Origin: Melitaea cinxia
Lineage: Eukaryota > Arthropoda > Insecta > Lepidoptera > Nymphalidae
Assembly (NCBI RefSeq): GCF_905220565.1
Contig: NC_059400.1
Location: 7,090,159-7,154,158 of the forward strand
Reading direction: 5' to 3'
Length of the DNA: 64,000 bases
The stretch's first letter is position 1. Every line of letters starts with the position of its first letter. Below the pieces are notes generated by a model, which worked only from the letters and a program-made list of their open reading frames with translations, did no database searches and had not been told where the DNA came from. Below, in pieces: positions 43,988 to 55,737 of this stretch. Position numbers and translations under genes: made by a program.

Positions 43988-44412
43988 AACCGACTTCAAA
44001 AAAGGAGGAGGTTACTCAATTCGACCAAATATATATATAATTTTTTTTTAATGTATGTTCGAGGATAACTTCGTTGTTTCTGAACCAATTTTGATAATTC
44101 TTTTTTTGTTGGAAAGGAGATATCCCAGCTGTGGTACCGTGAGAAGGAAACCAGGATCTGATGATGGGATCCCAGAGAAATCGAGGGAAACCCTTGAAAA
44201 TCCGCATAACTTTTTACTAGGTGTACCGATTTTGTTGATTTTTAATTTAATCGAAAGCTGATGTTTATCACGTGGTCACATTTAAATTTCATCGAGATCT
44301 GATTACAACTTTTGGAGTAATCTTTGATAATACGTATTTACTTGACTCTTCTGTCGTCTGTATTACTTGTCGATGTAATAGAAGTCGTTTTTTTTTCATA
44401 CAACACAATTAT
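43988..44412 (+). repeat. AACCGACTTC-ended repeat, intact copy
   Basis: It starts AACCGACTTCAAAAAAGGAG. It contains (TA)n, GATCTGATGATGGGATCCCA and ATTTAAATTTCATCGAGATC. It ends AGAAGTCGTTTTTTTTTCAT...ACACAATTAT. It is very similar to 25671-26107. Open frames on both strands within it are incidental. Confidence 0.75.
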
Positions 44413-45954
44413 GGCATATATAAGTGTAGAATATCATCACAAAATCAGAATTTTAATCGATGCTTAAAACTCAAGACATGCCTATCTATGTAGGCACTCA
44501 ATTATTATTTTACAAATTTGAAATCTCAAAAAAAAGATATAATTTCATTTTAGCACACTTATCATTACACTTTTGAATTGTAAAGCTATTTTAGGTCTTC
44601 TTGTTTTCTTCGAAAATAAGAAGTTTTGTAATCTAAAATCGTACCTATACTAACATGTAGAATTCTAAGCACCTTTAAGATTACTTATTAAGCAGATTAT
44701 GCAAAAGAAGTCAGGGGCGGTGTACGCCCAAACCCATTCAAGGCGTGCAGACGGGCGATGAATTTTTGAGAGGCCTTGACGACGTGTGCCGAGAACTACT
44801 GAAAGCTTTTTTTTAGAAAAGGAATCGGCGTTGCACAGATAATGAACCAGACAGACGACGTGTTTTCATGTACAAGATGCAAGTTTTTTTGACGTTTCAA
44901 TGCACGAATTTCAATACGAGTAGGTCCTGGCTTTCATTTGGTCATCTTATTTTTTATTTAGTCGGAATTTTTCAAAAAAAATATATTAATGAGACTTTGA
45001 GGTGCGGTTAAGTTTTTCTATGTTTGCTTTTTTTGATGATTAGTTTTATTAAATAGAAGTAAAAAAAAAAAACAATTTAACTTTATTATATTGTTGGGAC
45101 TGATTTTTCAACGATAATTGTAAATATTCCTTGAGTAGGTTGAATTCGGTGTATGGTTCATTAATTTTTTTATAAGGTTATATTTTCACTATTAAATTTG
45201 TGTCATTTTTTAAAACTAGACCAATACAAATACATTTAATCAAGGCATCGTATTTTGAAATTTGTCTTTTTAAGTTCAACTTTCACATTAACGGGGCATT
45301 AGTATAATTGTAGGTGATACCATATTATACACGCGTATATACTTACTAAAATATTGTAAAAGTAATTACTTTAATAATAATCAGATACGAATCACAAATT
45401 CAAATACCATAAATCGTCAGCAGAACGTAAACATTAGAAGCAATCTGTACATCCTATTTAATTCACGAACCTAAGACAAACATAACAAGATTTCCCCTTT
45501 CATTATAATCCGTGTTTATGTTTATCTATAAAGCCACCTGAAATTAATTACAGAGTTAGAGGCGAAATTAACTGAAATATGAAAACTCTTAAATGCCGAA
45601 ATGTACAGTTAAAAAAAACATTTGATATTAAATTCAACTTTCGTTTCAGCTTGTAATATTCGGTCTGCTGAAAAATTATGTTTTAAAAATGACTTAAAAT
45701 AATTTATTGTTGTATTTTATCCTCACTGGCATCTAATTCTTACACCAACTTACCCTAAAAATAATATTTATAAATAAGTTTCTGACTATCAAGTGTCAAC
45801 CCGCGGCTACGCTGCGCTGCGCTGCCGTTTTTTGCGGTATAATAATGTAGGCAAGTAATAAGTAAGTAGGTATAGAGGTTTATTCGTAAAAACGGGACAT
45901 TTTTGTTCTCGTTGGGGACAGCGGGACGGACAGCCTGAAAACGGGACAATCCCG
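44413..45954. other. Gene-free stretch with two GC-richer patches
   Basis: 44700-44810 and 45795-45955 are GC-richer. The second begins GCGGCTACGCTGCGCTGCGC and contains repeated AACGGGAC phrases (45893 and 45939). No gene; class unknown. Confidence 0.4.
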
Positions 45955-46065
45955 CTGAAAGCCTTTCCCCATGCAGGAGAAGGATCAGAGATTAGTCCAC
46001 CACGCTGCTCCAATGCAGGTTGGCGGATATATTCCTTACTATGAGTAACGACTGGTATCAGGGTT
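45955..46065 (-). mobile_element. Distal half of a family B SINE (antisense)
   Basis: CCCCATGCAGGAGAAGGATC...AGTCCACCACGCTGCTCC...TTGGCGGATATATTCCTTAC parallels 28-105. It is followed by GAGTAACGACTGGTATCAGG, the complement of the family body seen at 19390-19415. The tRNA-like half resumes at 48068. Confidence 0.65.
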
Positions 46066-46282
46066 TTTATTAGTCATGGGATACTCATCCCAATTATCTG
46101 TCCGGTAGTTGTGGTATAGTATACGGGTATGCGACCCCGGCTCCCCTAGATATTACTGTCCTACGCCTTACCCTCTGGGCGGTAATATTGTACATTTCCT
46201 ATTCCCCGCACTAACATACCAATCTTCCTTGTCACGCCACCTATCCATCTATATCACCTAATCTATCTATATCACCTAATCC
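46066..46282. other. Unassigned segment upstream of the RTE remnant
   Basis: It contains CGACCCCGGCTCCCC and ATCTATCTATATCACCTAAT repeated twice (a short tandem near 46240-46282). It may be part of the RTE element's 5' region or another insertion; no coding match. Confidence 0.35.
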
Positions 46283-48048
46283 ATCAAAACTGCCAGAGGA
46301 AAAACCTCTACCTCAGAACTGAGCACAGTTAGGAGCCAAAATGGGAGCATTATAAAAGGAGAAGAATGTGTGTTAAAGAGATGGAAAGAGTATTTTGAAT
46401 GTTTGTTCGAAAGAGATGAAGTGCAAGTACAACATCAGGCACCTTCCATGGAAAAGAGTTTAAATGGTGATGAAAGTGAGATAAGCATGGGTGAAACAGT
46501 GAAAGCGTTGAAAATTTTGAGATTAGGTAAGGCTGCAGGGTATGGCAGGATTACCGTCGAAATGCTGAAGGTTGGACATGGCATAGTGGCTAGCCAGCTG
46601 TACCGCCTTTTCAATTTGTGCTGGCGAAATGGGCAAGTACCGGGAGACTGATGCAAAGACGTAATCGTCCCATTATACAAGGGAAAAGGGTCACGGCAGG
46701 ACTGCAGGAATTGCCGCGGTATAAGCCTCCTTCGTGTCCAGCGTCGTCGGTAAATTGTATGCAAAAGTGTTGATTGAGAGGGTTGTGAATGAAACAGAGG
46801 ATAAAGTATGGGATGCGCAAGCGGGATTTAGAAAGGGAATGGGATGTACGGGTCAGATCTTTTCTTTGCAGTGCAAAGCCGAAAAGTGTTTGGCCAAAAA
46901 CAAAAAGGTCTATTGTGCGTTCGTGGATTTAGAAAAGGCCTATGACAGAGTGATGAGGAATGAATTGTGGTCAGCATTGTCCGTGAATGGTGTGAGCAGT
47001 GTCCTCATACGAGCATTTCAATCTCGTTATAGGGATTCTAGTGTTTGTGTGAGGATAAATGGGGCATACACAGAATGGTTCAATATCGAAAAAGGTGTTA
47101 GACAGGGATGTGTAGCGTTACCGTGGCTGTTTAATCTGTTCATGGACAATTGTTTGACAGATTTAAAAGAAAATGAAAGTGGGTTGAGAATTAATGAATT
47201 TCTCGTCAAATGTCTTCTCTACGCTGATGACCAAGTATTACTTGCGTCTTCGGCCGAGGAGTTGCAGGAGATGGTAACTAATACGAGTAGAGCTTTTGTA
47301 AGAAAGGGAATGAAGATGAATGTAAAGAAGACGAAAGTGATGGTGTTTAAAAGAGATGAGGCAGTGACAGACTGCAATATCGTGATTGGGGATGAACAAA
47401 TTGAACAGGTGAATGAGTTTATGTATCTGGGTTCAAAGTTTACAAGAGATGGAAAGTGTGAGAGTGATATTGAAAGAAGAGTGAATGCAGGAAACAGGGT
47501 GAATGAAGCTTTGCACTCCTTTATGACCAGTCGGAAGGTGTCTAACAAGGCTCGTTTGGCTTTGCATGATGACGTGTTGGTTCCGAAACTCATTTATGGA
47601 AGTGAAAGTTGGGTATAGCAGAAGAAACATGAAAGCAGAATAAATGCAATTGAGGTGAGAGCGTTAAGGAGTATGATAGGAGTTAAACTGAGTGAGAGGA
47701 TAAGAAATAGTGAGATAAAGAAACGTTGTGGTCTGAAAGAAGATGTAGTGACAAAAATTCAGAAAGGTATGCTCAGATGGTTTGGCCATGTCAAGAGAAT
47801 GAGTGAAGAACGATTGACGAAAAAAGTGTATAAGGCGAGTGTGAATGGAAGGGTTGGAAGGGGTAGACCGGCGGACGTTCCGAGACCAAATAAGGGACGT
47901 CTTGAAAAAAGGCCAGGTCAAGAGTACCCTAAACCGAAGAGCATGTATGAAGGGAATAATTAAAGTGGACGAAGCGAAAGAAGTATGTAAGGATCGTAGC
48001 AAGTGGAAAGAAGTGGTCTCTGTCTACCCCTACGGGAAAGAGGCGTGA
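46283..48048 (+). pseudogene. RTE-like reverse transcriptase pseudogene
   Basis: The reading runs in segments. 46283-46651 contains R-W-K-E-Y-F-E-C-L-F and G-K-A-A-G and ends at TGA (46649-46651), probably a former Trp codon. The reading then shifts near 46727-46735, where about 7 extra bases are likely. 46740-47618 carries the palm: Q-A-G-F-R, F-V-D-L-E-K-A-Y-D-R, G-V-R-Q-G-C, Y-A-D-D and the K-T-K motif. TAG at 47616-47618 stops it (G-to-A in a likely Trp codon). 47619-47875 continues with A-L-R-S-M and W-F-G-H-V-K-R-M. Another shift near 47875 leads to 47876-48048, ending K-W-K-E-V-V-S-V-Y-P-Y-G-K. The catalytic YADD is intact, but two stops and two frameshifts make it dead. Clade assignment is by overall resemblance. 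Confidence 0.8.
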
Positions 48049-48067
48049 TTATATGTATGTATGTATG
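46283..48067 (+). mobile_element. RTE-like LINE remnant with (TATG)n tail
   Basis: Its reverse transcriptase and C-terminal region are encoded in pieces. The endonuclease domain is missing, so the element is 5'-truncated. It ends CCTACGGGAAAGAGGCGTGA followed by a TATG microsatellite (48050-48067), a typical RTE-type tail. It sits between the two halves of an antisense SINE. Confidence 0.8.
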
Positions 48068-48265
48068 ATAAAAACCGGTACCGACGACTTAACGTGCTTT
48101 CCAAGGCATGGCGGGGAGGACAGCACAAAGACCACACAACACAAAGACCACGGCAAATATCTGTGTGGCCAATACAAATATTTTTCATGTGGGGGGATCG
48201 AACCCGTAACCGCCAGCACATCTGCCACATACCAGTGCTGTGACCGTTGTCCCAACGCGTCGGTT
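48068..48265 (-). mobile_element. tRNA-like half of a family B SINE (antisense)
   Basis: On the minus strand the head CGTTGGGACAACGGTCACAG (A-box) and the B-box TACGGGTTCGATCCCCC are followed by ATATTTGTATTGGCCACACA and GCACGTTAAGTCGTCGGTAC. The distal half of the same family lies at 45955-46065 in the same orientation, across the RTE remnant. Confidence 0.75.
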
Positions 48266-48973
48266 ACAATCATATTATAATTGAAACTTGTTATATAGTT
48301 GTAACTTTACTATTATATATAATTGAAATATATTATGTTGTGGCTGCTAAAACAAACACGAATTACACAAAATATTAAGTTACAAAAATCCTTACAAACA
48401 ACAACTCAAGAATACAGATGCAATGGCTTAATGCACAACATGTTTCATCGTCTTCTCACTCAGAATCGCGAAAACCATTAAAATATTTTAATTCAACACA
48501 TTAAATTACGGGCGACGTGCTCTATACACTGAACTATCTCAGATTGAATAGAATAAAAGCCTAGTTAGCGGTTTCTTTGTTTATTCAACATCCCGCGATA
48601 ACCCGATTAGTGTGTTTGCATAAGTAATTGTCCAATTTATGTAGAATATTCGAATCAGTGCAAGCTTAAGTAAGTTTCGTGGTTGACTAGCCGAATACTT
48701 CGGAATTATCGTTAGTTGATGTTTACACGAGAAAACAAACTTGTGGTTTCTTCGATTTTAACGAAAAAATTAATGCACGATTGTTAATAAGAAATGTTTT
48801 ATTTTATTAAAAGAATAAATTTTTGTCAGTTCTGGTCAAATGTACCTTGCATTGTTCAATCATAAAACGCACCTAAATAAAAAAAAGAACATCAATAGTT
48901 ATTCGAATTATGCGATGGTAGCAACTTTTATCGGGGAAATAAATATCAACAGAATAATAAGTAAAAGAAATAA
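48266..48973. other. Gene-free AT-rich stretch
   Basis: Nothing recognised. Confidence 0.5.
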
Positions 48974-49405
48974 TAATTGTGTTTGCTGGCAAACGAAAAA
49001 ACAACCGATTTCAATTACATCAACGAGTAGACGAAGAAATAGTCAAGTAAAAACGCATTATCAAAGATTTACTCCAAAAGATGTAATCAGATCTCGATGA
49101 AATTAGAATGTGACCACATGATAAACATTGACTTTCGATTAAATTAAAAATCATCAAAATCGGTACACTCAGTAAAAAGTTCTGCCGATTTTCGAGGGTT
49201 TTCCTCGATTTCTCTGGGATTCCATCAACAGATCCTGGTTTCCTTATCATGGTACCACACTTAGGATATCTCCTTTCCAACCAATAAAGAATTATCAAAA
49301 TCGGTTCATAAACGATGTTATCCCCGAAAATATGTGCATAAAATATATATATATATATATATATACGGCCGAATTGAGTAACCCTCTCCTTTTTTGAAGT
49401 TGGTT
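48974..49405 (-). repeat. AACCGACTTC-ended repeat
   Basis: The plus strand runs from AATTGTGTTTGCTGGCAAAC...AACCGATTTCAATTACATCA to GGCCGAATTGAGTAACCCTC...GAAGTTGGTT, with a (TA)n run near the right end. It is full-length compared with 25671-26107, in opposite orientation. Confidence 0.75.
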
Positions 49406-52400
49406 ATAATATAAATTTTCCTAAAATTTTCCTGAGTTGTCTATCTGACATCAAAAACAAAAAAAGATTGCAAGGAGTAAACCTTTGCGCTCGTCGGCCC
49501 AAAAAAGTCCGCTAACATGCATATGAAAATGACATAATGGCATAGCATGAAGACGAAAAACCATTGTGTCCTTTGATATACATAGTATCACGTTATAAGA
49601 CTGTCTACGACTTCCATCTGGATGCGCTATTCTAAATTCAACGGTATTATTATGGATGTATTTTCATAATAATATTTAAGGTCACGTTTATTAACGTGCT
49701 CCTCCATTAGCATACAAAACAAGAACATTTTTAGTGGCGGTGGCCTAATCTACGACTCTTTAACTACTCGTTAATTGCTTTCGACTCCAACTGCACGTAT
49801 TTAAAAACTTCGACTATGATACATATAATGTACTCGTATTTTATTCAATGAAATCAGAAGAAAAAAAATCATTCATAAATGTACATCAGGAAGTAGGTAC
49901 TATGACTAAAAATTATTGCAGTGGAAGTTTTTAGGTTTGAAGTTACTGTAGATTATGAAAAAGGATGTATACAAGTACAAACAGGATAAAACAATATACT
50001 TTTTCGACCACTATCATAACAGCTTTACAAAGTATAGAATAAAAATTATTACTTTTGTTTATTCATGTACCTATGTGCAAATTTAATCTTCAACTATTCA
50101 AAATTACGATTAAGTCTTCCAGAATAATACCTCTACTTGTCTCGGTATCCAAGAACCCGCTAATGTCACGTGGAATAAGACTAAAACGTGGATATTAAGA
50201 TGAGAGCCTTTGAGGGGTTGTGCATCCGAAAAGAGTAGATGATGGCACTCCATGTTGCTTTATATTGTTGCTTACGACATTCAGTCAGTATAAGTACATA
50301 TTCAAAAATACAGACTGCATTTGAAATTGCAATAATGTGTGTAAATTTCGGTATGAAAGTTGAGAATCCTTGTCGGGTATTCGTTTTCATGTATTCATAA
50401 TATTTCGTTTTAATGTTATATTACTATCGTAAAGTGTTATTCCTGGAAAAAAGATATCTTATTTTAAAACGTTTGCAGTGAAATTCACGTTTAATATATG
50501 AATAAATGGTTTTTGTGGAGTTCCATAAAAGTTAGTTCGTGCACTCCTAAATAAAATGTTACAAATGTATCGAAATGATGACGCTTATTTTTACATAATA
50601 AGAACAGTTTAAACATAAATTGGTTTTAGGATTTTTGTTTTTAATGTTTTTAATTAGTCTATTATATTACTAACTTTAAGATTTTTGACTGTTTTGAAGC
50701 TGTTTTTTTTGGGCCTTCAAAATAATTTTATTTATTAGTATGGATAAACGTAACAGAAACGTAAACAAACGCTTCTTGAGAGAAATATTACATAGTCAAT
50801 ACATACATGCCTTACTTAAAGTGAACTTTATATTTAATTTTTATATTTAACTTTGTTTAATGACACCGATAAAAATAAGTTATTAGTTTTAGCTTACGTT
50901 AGTGATAAATATTTTTATATAGAGATAGTTGTATGAAAGATATTTGAAAAATATTTTGCCTACTCAGCTTCGATAGTAAATACTTCATTTCAATTTTCGT
51001 TACCCCGTAGGAATGCCTAATTAGCCATAAGTCCATCCCTTTGTACTAAAAAATTTGTTTAGCTATATTTTGTAACATAATATTCTAGTAACCAGAAAAG
51101 CATTGATAAAAAAAAATAGTAAGCGAAATGTTGGATAGTGAAATTTAAGGAAGCCGTAAAATTCCCCAATGTCTTTCCGAGCAGTTCTATTCACTGTTTC
51201 TTTAAACGCTTTCAATAAAAATGCAAATGGACTGTCTACTGCTGTCCGCGAATTGACTCGCAAACTATTTTATCTGCGAAAGTAAATTTAACAATCTTAC
51301 ACTCGTATTGTCGCTATTTTTACAAATTCTAAACGTACAGTTTAGTTTTATTTTTTATTAGTGTTAAATTGTTATATTTACTTGATTCTTATATCTGTAC
51401 TCTCTATAATTTTAAACTAATTACAAAGAGTAAAACATATAATTTTTTTTACTTTTGTAGATAAATTAAGAAATTACTAGACTTATTTCGAAAAATTTTC
51501 TACCAGTAGAATGCTACGCCATTACTAAGTCATGTAGGGTATAATTTAATAGAACATATCGGTACCAAAAAGGTTTTATTATATAAATAGTAAAATAAAT
51601 AAATGATTCGTAATGAATATAAATAAGCAAGAGGATTTCAATTATTAAAAAAACGAATGTTACAAATATATCAATACGAAAAAGAACTCATTTCGTTTAA
51701 ATTTCTCAAAGAAACGTATCAAACTTCAGTTTATTGTAAAATAAATTATTTGTATAAAATATTAATGAAAAGTAATTTTCTAGATACATTCGAAACATTT
51801 TCAACGGATTTGAAAGGAAAACAGATATCTTAGAGATCGCAATTTTGTAAAACGAGATACGACCAGGAAATTGATTTTATGTATTTATGAGTCTCTTGTG
51901 TATATTTGAGAAAATTTTTCCTTTTTAAAATAGAAATAGAGTAAATTTAAAATAAAACCATATAATTGGACAAAACTGTACTAAGAAATGCATTTTACGT
52001 GTGAGTTTATTTCATGACATTTTTTTAAAATACTTGTATTATACTCATACTATAAATTGCTTACAAGTGATACTAGAACCCAACAATTTGTAGAAAAAGT
52101 AACAACAGCTATAAATAATTACTGTGCGCACACTTAAAGGAGTACTCAAAAAACTTATGTACGAAACTCTAAAATTTTTTTTTTATTTTCGTTGTCTTAA
52201 GACACAAAACGTGTTTGCCGAATTACATACAACCGGGTGCTTTAATGAATATTAATGGGCTAAACTTCTGGAAGCAAGCGTGACGTGGGCCGTGAAATAC
52301 CAAGGAGCCCTAAATAAATCACGCTTAGCCTTAAGTATCGTCCCGTTTTGTACTGCCATTGTACATATTTTCCAAGAGATAGCGCTAAGCCTCGAAGGGA

Positions 52401-53014
52401 TGATTCCACAAGCAGTTATATAAACGGTTTACCGACGCCTTAAAGATTAGTCGCGGAATGTGCACGGTTACGCCCGACTGAGCATTTTTTGTTTATCCTC
52501 ATTGATAAACGATGTTTTTCTTAAATCATTCAAGGTTTATGTTGAATTAGGTTATTATACGTGAATTGTGTAAATAAATGTATATTTTTTACTAATGTTT
52601 GGGACACAAACACATGTACATAATAAAATACATTAACATAATAGAATAGTACAAAATCCAGCAAAATTTCCACCAATCAAAATAAGTTTTATAATTAAAT
52701 CAGTTCAGTCAGAATCTCTAAGGCTAGGCTTTCTATAGTGTCTTGATCAATTTATATCTATTAAAATAATCCATATATTTTTTTAGTCCAATTACTGATT
52801 ATTTTGCTGGTTCTTTTCAGAATACTATGCTTCGGAAAAAGCGGTAACGCACTATTTATTACAATATATTATAATAGAATGAAAATAAAGTTTGAAACTA
52901 AAATGTTTTAAATGTTGAACTAAAATGTTTTAAAATCAAGATACCCTTAATCCAAAGAAATAGAAATAAAAACACTACCAATGACAATTTTAATTAAGTA
53001 AATAATTTGACGAC
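49406..53014. other. Long gene-free stretch
   Basis: Mostly AT-rich. The interval 52240-52490 is the most distinct: GC-balanced, unique in the window, containing AGCGTGACGTGGGCCG and AATCACGCTTAGCCTTAAG. The minus-strand frames 50181-50390 and 51063-51263 have no domain. No repeat family was recognised. Confidence 0.4.
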
Positions 53015-53085
53015 AGTCTAGCGCAGTGGTTACAACAATTCGCTGTTGTGTTGCCGGTTGCGAGCTTGAATCTCAATTTCTAATG
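53015..53085 (+). mobile_element. SINE head fragment (tRNA-like)
   Basis: CAGTCTAGCGCAGTGGTTAC looks like an A-box and GTTGCGAGCTTGAATCTC a mutated B-box, with tRNA-like spacing. No SINE body follows and no cloverleaf is evident. It is an isolated head or a diverged SINE. Confidence 0.5.
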
Positions 53086-54293
53086 TGTGACGTTATAATA
53101 AAACAATTCCAAAATTCGACTATTTCGACTAAAATATTTCAATATTTCACATATTACAAATACCCATATTGCACATATTATATAACTACACATATTAAAT
53201 AACTTCTAATTATTATTTATTTATAAAAGTAGATTTGATTGTTGCTTTTAGATGTTGTTCTCTATAAATTTTTTCTTATTTAATAGTTAATGCACTTGAG
53301 TTGTTTTAGTCGTTGTTTGACGGTTCTATTTATTTAAGTCATATCATTACATTTTATAACTTAAGTTATTATTAGGTGTAATTATTGTACATAATTTTAA
53401 TTTCAACAATGGTTTGACTTACGATAAATTGATTGGAAAAAATAGTAAAAAATTTGGTACGCATTTATTTTTTAATGTTTGAAGATTTATGGCAAATTTT
53501 ACGTTACAAAAAAGTCCACTTATAGTCAAGGAATAAATCTATCGAATCCATTAAAGTCTGCCGGTTTCATTAATAAAACGATCTGGCGTCAAATTTCACG
53601 AAAGCAGAAAGTGCACTCAGTATATGCTGGTAATTTAGTCGATTGATTATTTAGTTAACGAAAAGCAACACTCGTTATTGCTCGAAAACGTTCCTCTATC
53701 TTCAGTGTTCAAATAACATTTTCTCCTTAATTACTGTCTGACTATAGCTCACTAATTGCTTAAGTTCCAGGATCTTTTGGCCTCACGGCTAAGTGTCCAA
53801 GTATCTTTAAAGTAAAAATTTCTTAAAAATGTTTCAAACTTCCGCTACTTAATAATTTCTAGATATCACACAGTTCAAAAACACTAGTAATTAAATTTGT
53901 TTAATTATCTGCGTCTTGTTACTGAATAAGTATTTGATTAAATTTAGACCATAGTTTGTAATGTTTATTTTTCATTGAATGTGCATTTTGTTACAGTTTG
54001 ATGATTTGATACGTAATTGGATTACGGACATAAGAATTTTAATAATAATAATAACAATAATGACATTCAATATAATAATAACAACTTGATTTGTTAAATA
54101 TCAGTATAGTTTTTACTTTTGTTCCTAATATATTTTTGAAAGCGATTCAATTATATCGCACTTTACTTATTTATTGTTCAACTGCCTTAAAAATGTAGCG
54201 GTTTGCATCGGATGGAATATAATTTAAAATGTTCATTTTAAACACAAACAATTTTCAAAATATTTTCATAATACATGAATTGTGCATATACCC
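53086..54293. other. Gene-free AT-rich stretch
   Basis: Nothing recognised apart from an (AAT)n-like patch near 54040. Confidence 0.5.
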
Positions 54294-54651
54294 ACTCACT
54301 TCAGCCTATCGCAGTCCACTGCTGGACAAAGGCCTCCTCAAGTTTGCGCCAGACATCTCGGTTTCTGCAATCCTCAGCCTAAACCAGCAATCTTACGTAG
54401 ATCGTCAGTTCAGTGGACCGGAGGACGTTCCGCAGTGCATTTGCGGAGACGCGGTCTCCACTCCAAGACACGTCTGCTCCAACGGCCATCGGTCCTGCGA
54501 CACAGATGACTAGCGACCTGCTACTTCAACTTGCTAATTGTATGGGCTATGGCGGTTACTTTTGTTCTCCCGCGGATAGTCTCATTTCTAATCCTATCTT
54601 TGAGAGCCCCAAGCACAACCCGTTCCATTGAACGTTAAGCAATTTAATAGA
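54294..54651 (-). pseudogene. RTE-clade LINE ORF2 C-terminus, 5'-truncated
   Basis: Read on the minus strand it encodes M-E-R-V-V-L-G-A-L-K-D-R-I-R-N-E-T-I-R, then R-R-T-D-G-R-W-S-R-R-V-L-E-W, T-D-D-L-R-K-I-A-G, and ends in the E-A-x-V-Q-Q-W type C-terminus (GAGGAGGCCTTTGTCCAGCA). The segments require several frame changes and cross stop codons. The parts match the region that follows the RT domain in RTE proteins and also resemble the C-terminus of the full-length element at 55351. It is an independent, older insertion. The plus-strand frames here (54229-54631) are shadows. Confidence 0.75.
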
Positions 54652-55336
54652 TTGATTCCCTTGTATGATATACTTTTAAAGATCTTGATCACTTATATTT
54701 TTTGGAATTAGAAACGGTGTTTAATTATGGTCATAGATTTCGTATTCGTTATTCTTTTTGTAACACTGACTCAAAACATAACGCTAAACTATCCTCAGTA
54801 AAAATGTATCTTAGGGACAAAGGAGACACAAACAAAACAATTAAAACTGAAAGGCTGCTATAAATTTCCTTTTAGTTTTCCACGAACATTCATTTATAAA
54901 TTGCACCGGAGATTCAGTGAGTTACGCATCCAACCGACGGCCAAGCAAGGGTGATGTAAAGCGTGAAAAAATACGACGAGCAGAAAGGGTGCAGGGAAAT
55001 GAAAAGAACCGCGTGTCCTAGAAGCGTAACAGTCCAGATGTTTAACATTTTATGCGCAGCCCGGTTTCCTTATTTCACTCGTGCAACTGGGATCTTTCGT
55101 GTTCGTCCTGTTTTTTCATTTCGAACTAGTTTGTCTTGCCTTTTAACACTTGAAAGAATTTCGCATGGTCAGTAAAACTTATATACATATGCTTAGGTCA
55201 TTTAATACATTTTACTAAATAAACTTTTTTTAAAACAGTCTGTGATTCCTTTATGTAATTTATAACTTAAATGTGAAATTTTGAAATAATCGTTTACTTC
55301 CATTACTTTGCACTAATCATTATAATTAACTGTAAC
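54652..55336. other. Gene-free stretch upstream of the full-length LINE
   Basis: 54890-55130 is more GC-balanced and unmatched in the window. The frame 54963-55175 starts at a non-ATG codon and has no known domain. Confidence 0.4.
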
Positions 55337-55350
55337 TAATCGCTGGCGTT
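55337..55350. repeat. Target-site duplication, left copy
   Basis: TAATCGCTGGCGTT occurs here and at 59634-59647, exactly at the two ends of the LINE. The leading TAAT could partly be tail microhomology; at least CGCTGGCGTT is certain. Confidence 0.9.
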
Positions 55351-55737
55351 CCGTTTCCGGATGTCAAAGCGACAACAGTGTATGTAAAGTGCTCCTAGTT
55401 TATTAATTGAATTCATAGTGAAATCTTACCAATACCGACCGCACATTACAAAATCCTTAATCAAGAAGATAGATCTACGCGGATATTGTAAAAAAGGTAC
55501 GCGAAAATACCCAAAAATAACTTATAAATAACGAATAAAATCACAAATATAATAATCTATGAATTGAGGGTAGAAATATTTCATCATCAATTGACAACTA
55601 AACAGCGTTACCAACTTACCAGATAGTGACATTTGACAGTGACACCTATCAGTGGCAAAGATATCGGTGGTGTTGCTAGCTCAACGAGAAAAATACGTTT
55701 CAATATACGCAGAATAAAAAAGTTTTGTTTTTATAAC

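Noticed and set aside
47219..47593. Antisense open frame of 124 codons in the RTE remnant
   Set aside because: It is opposite a recognisable RT palm with YADD and is a shadow.
46283..48067. The second LINE as an active element
   Set aside because: Two stop codons, at least two frameshifts and no endonuclease domain make it inactive.
54229..54631. Three overlapping plus-strand frames near 54.3-54.6 kb
   Set aside because: The minus strand encodes the RTE C-terminus; the plus-strand frames are shadows.
55633..55737. Upstream extension of LINE ORF1 to 55633
   Set aside because: The extension begins with TTG; the first ATG is at 55738, immediately before the region that looks like ORF1 protein.
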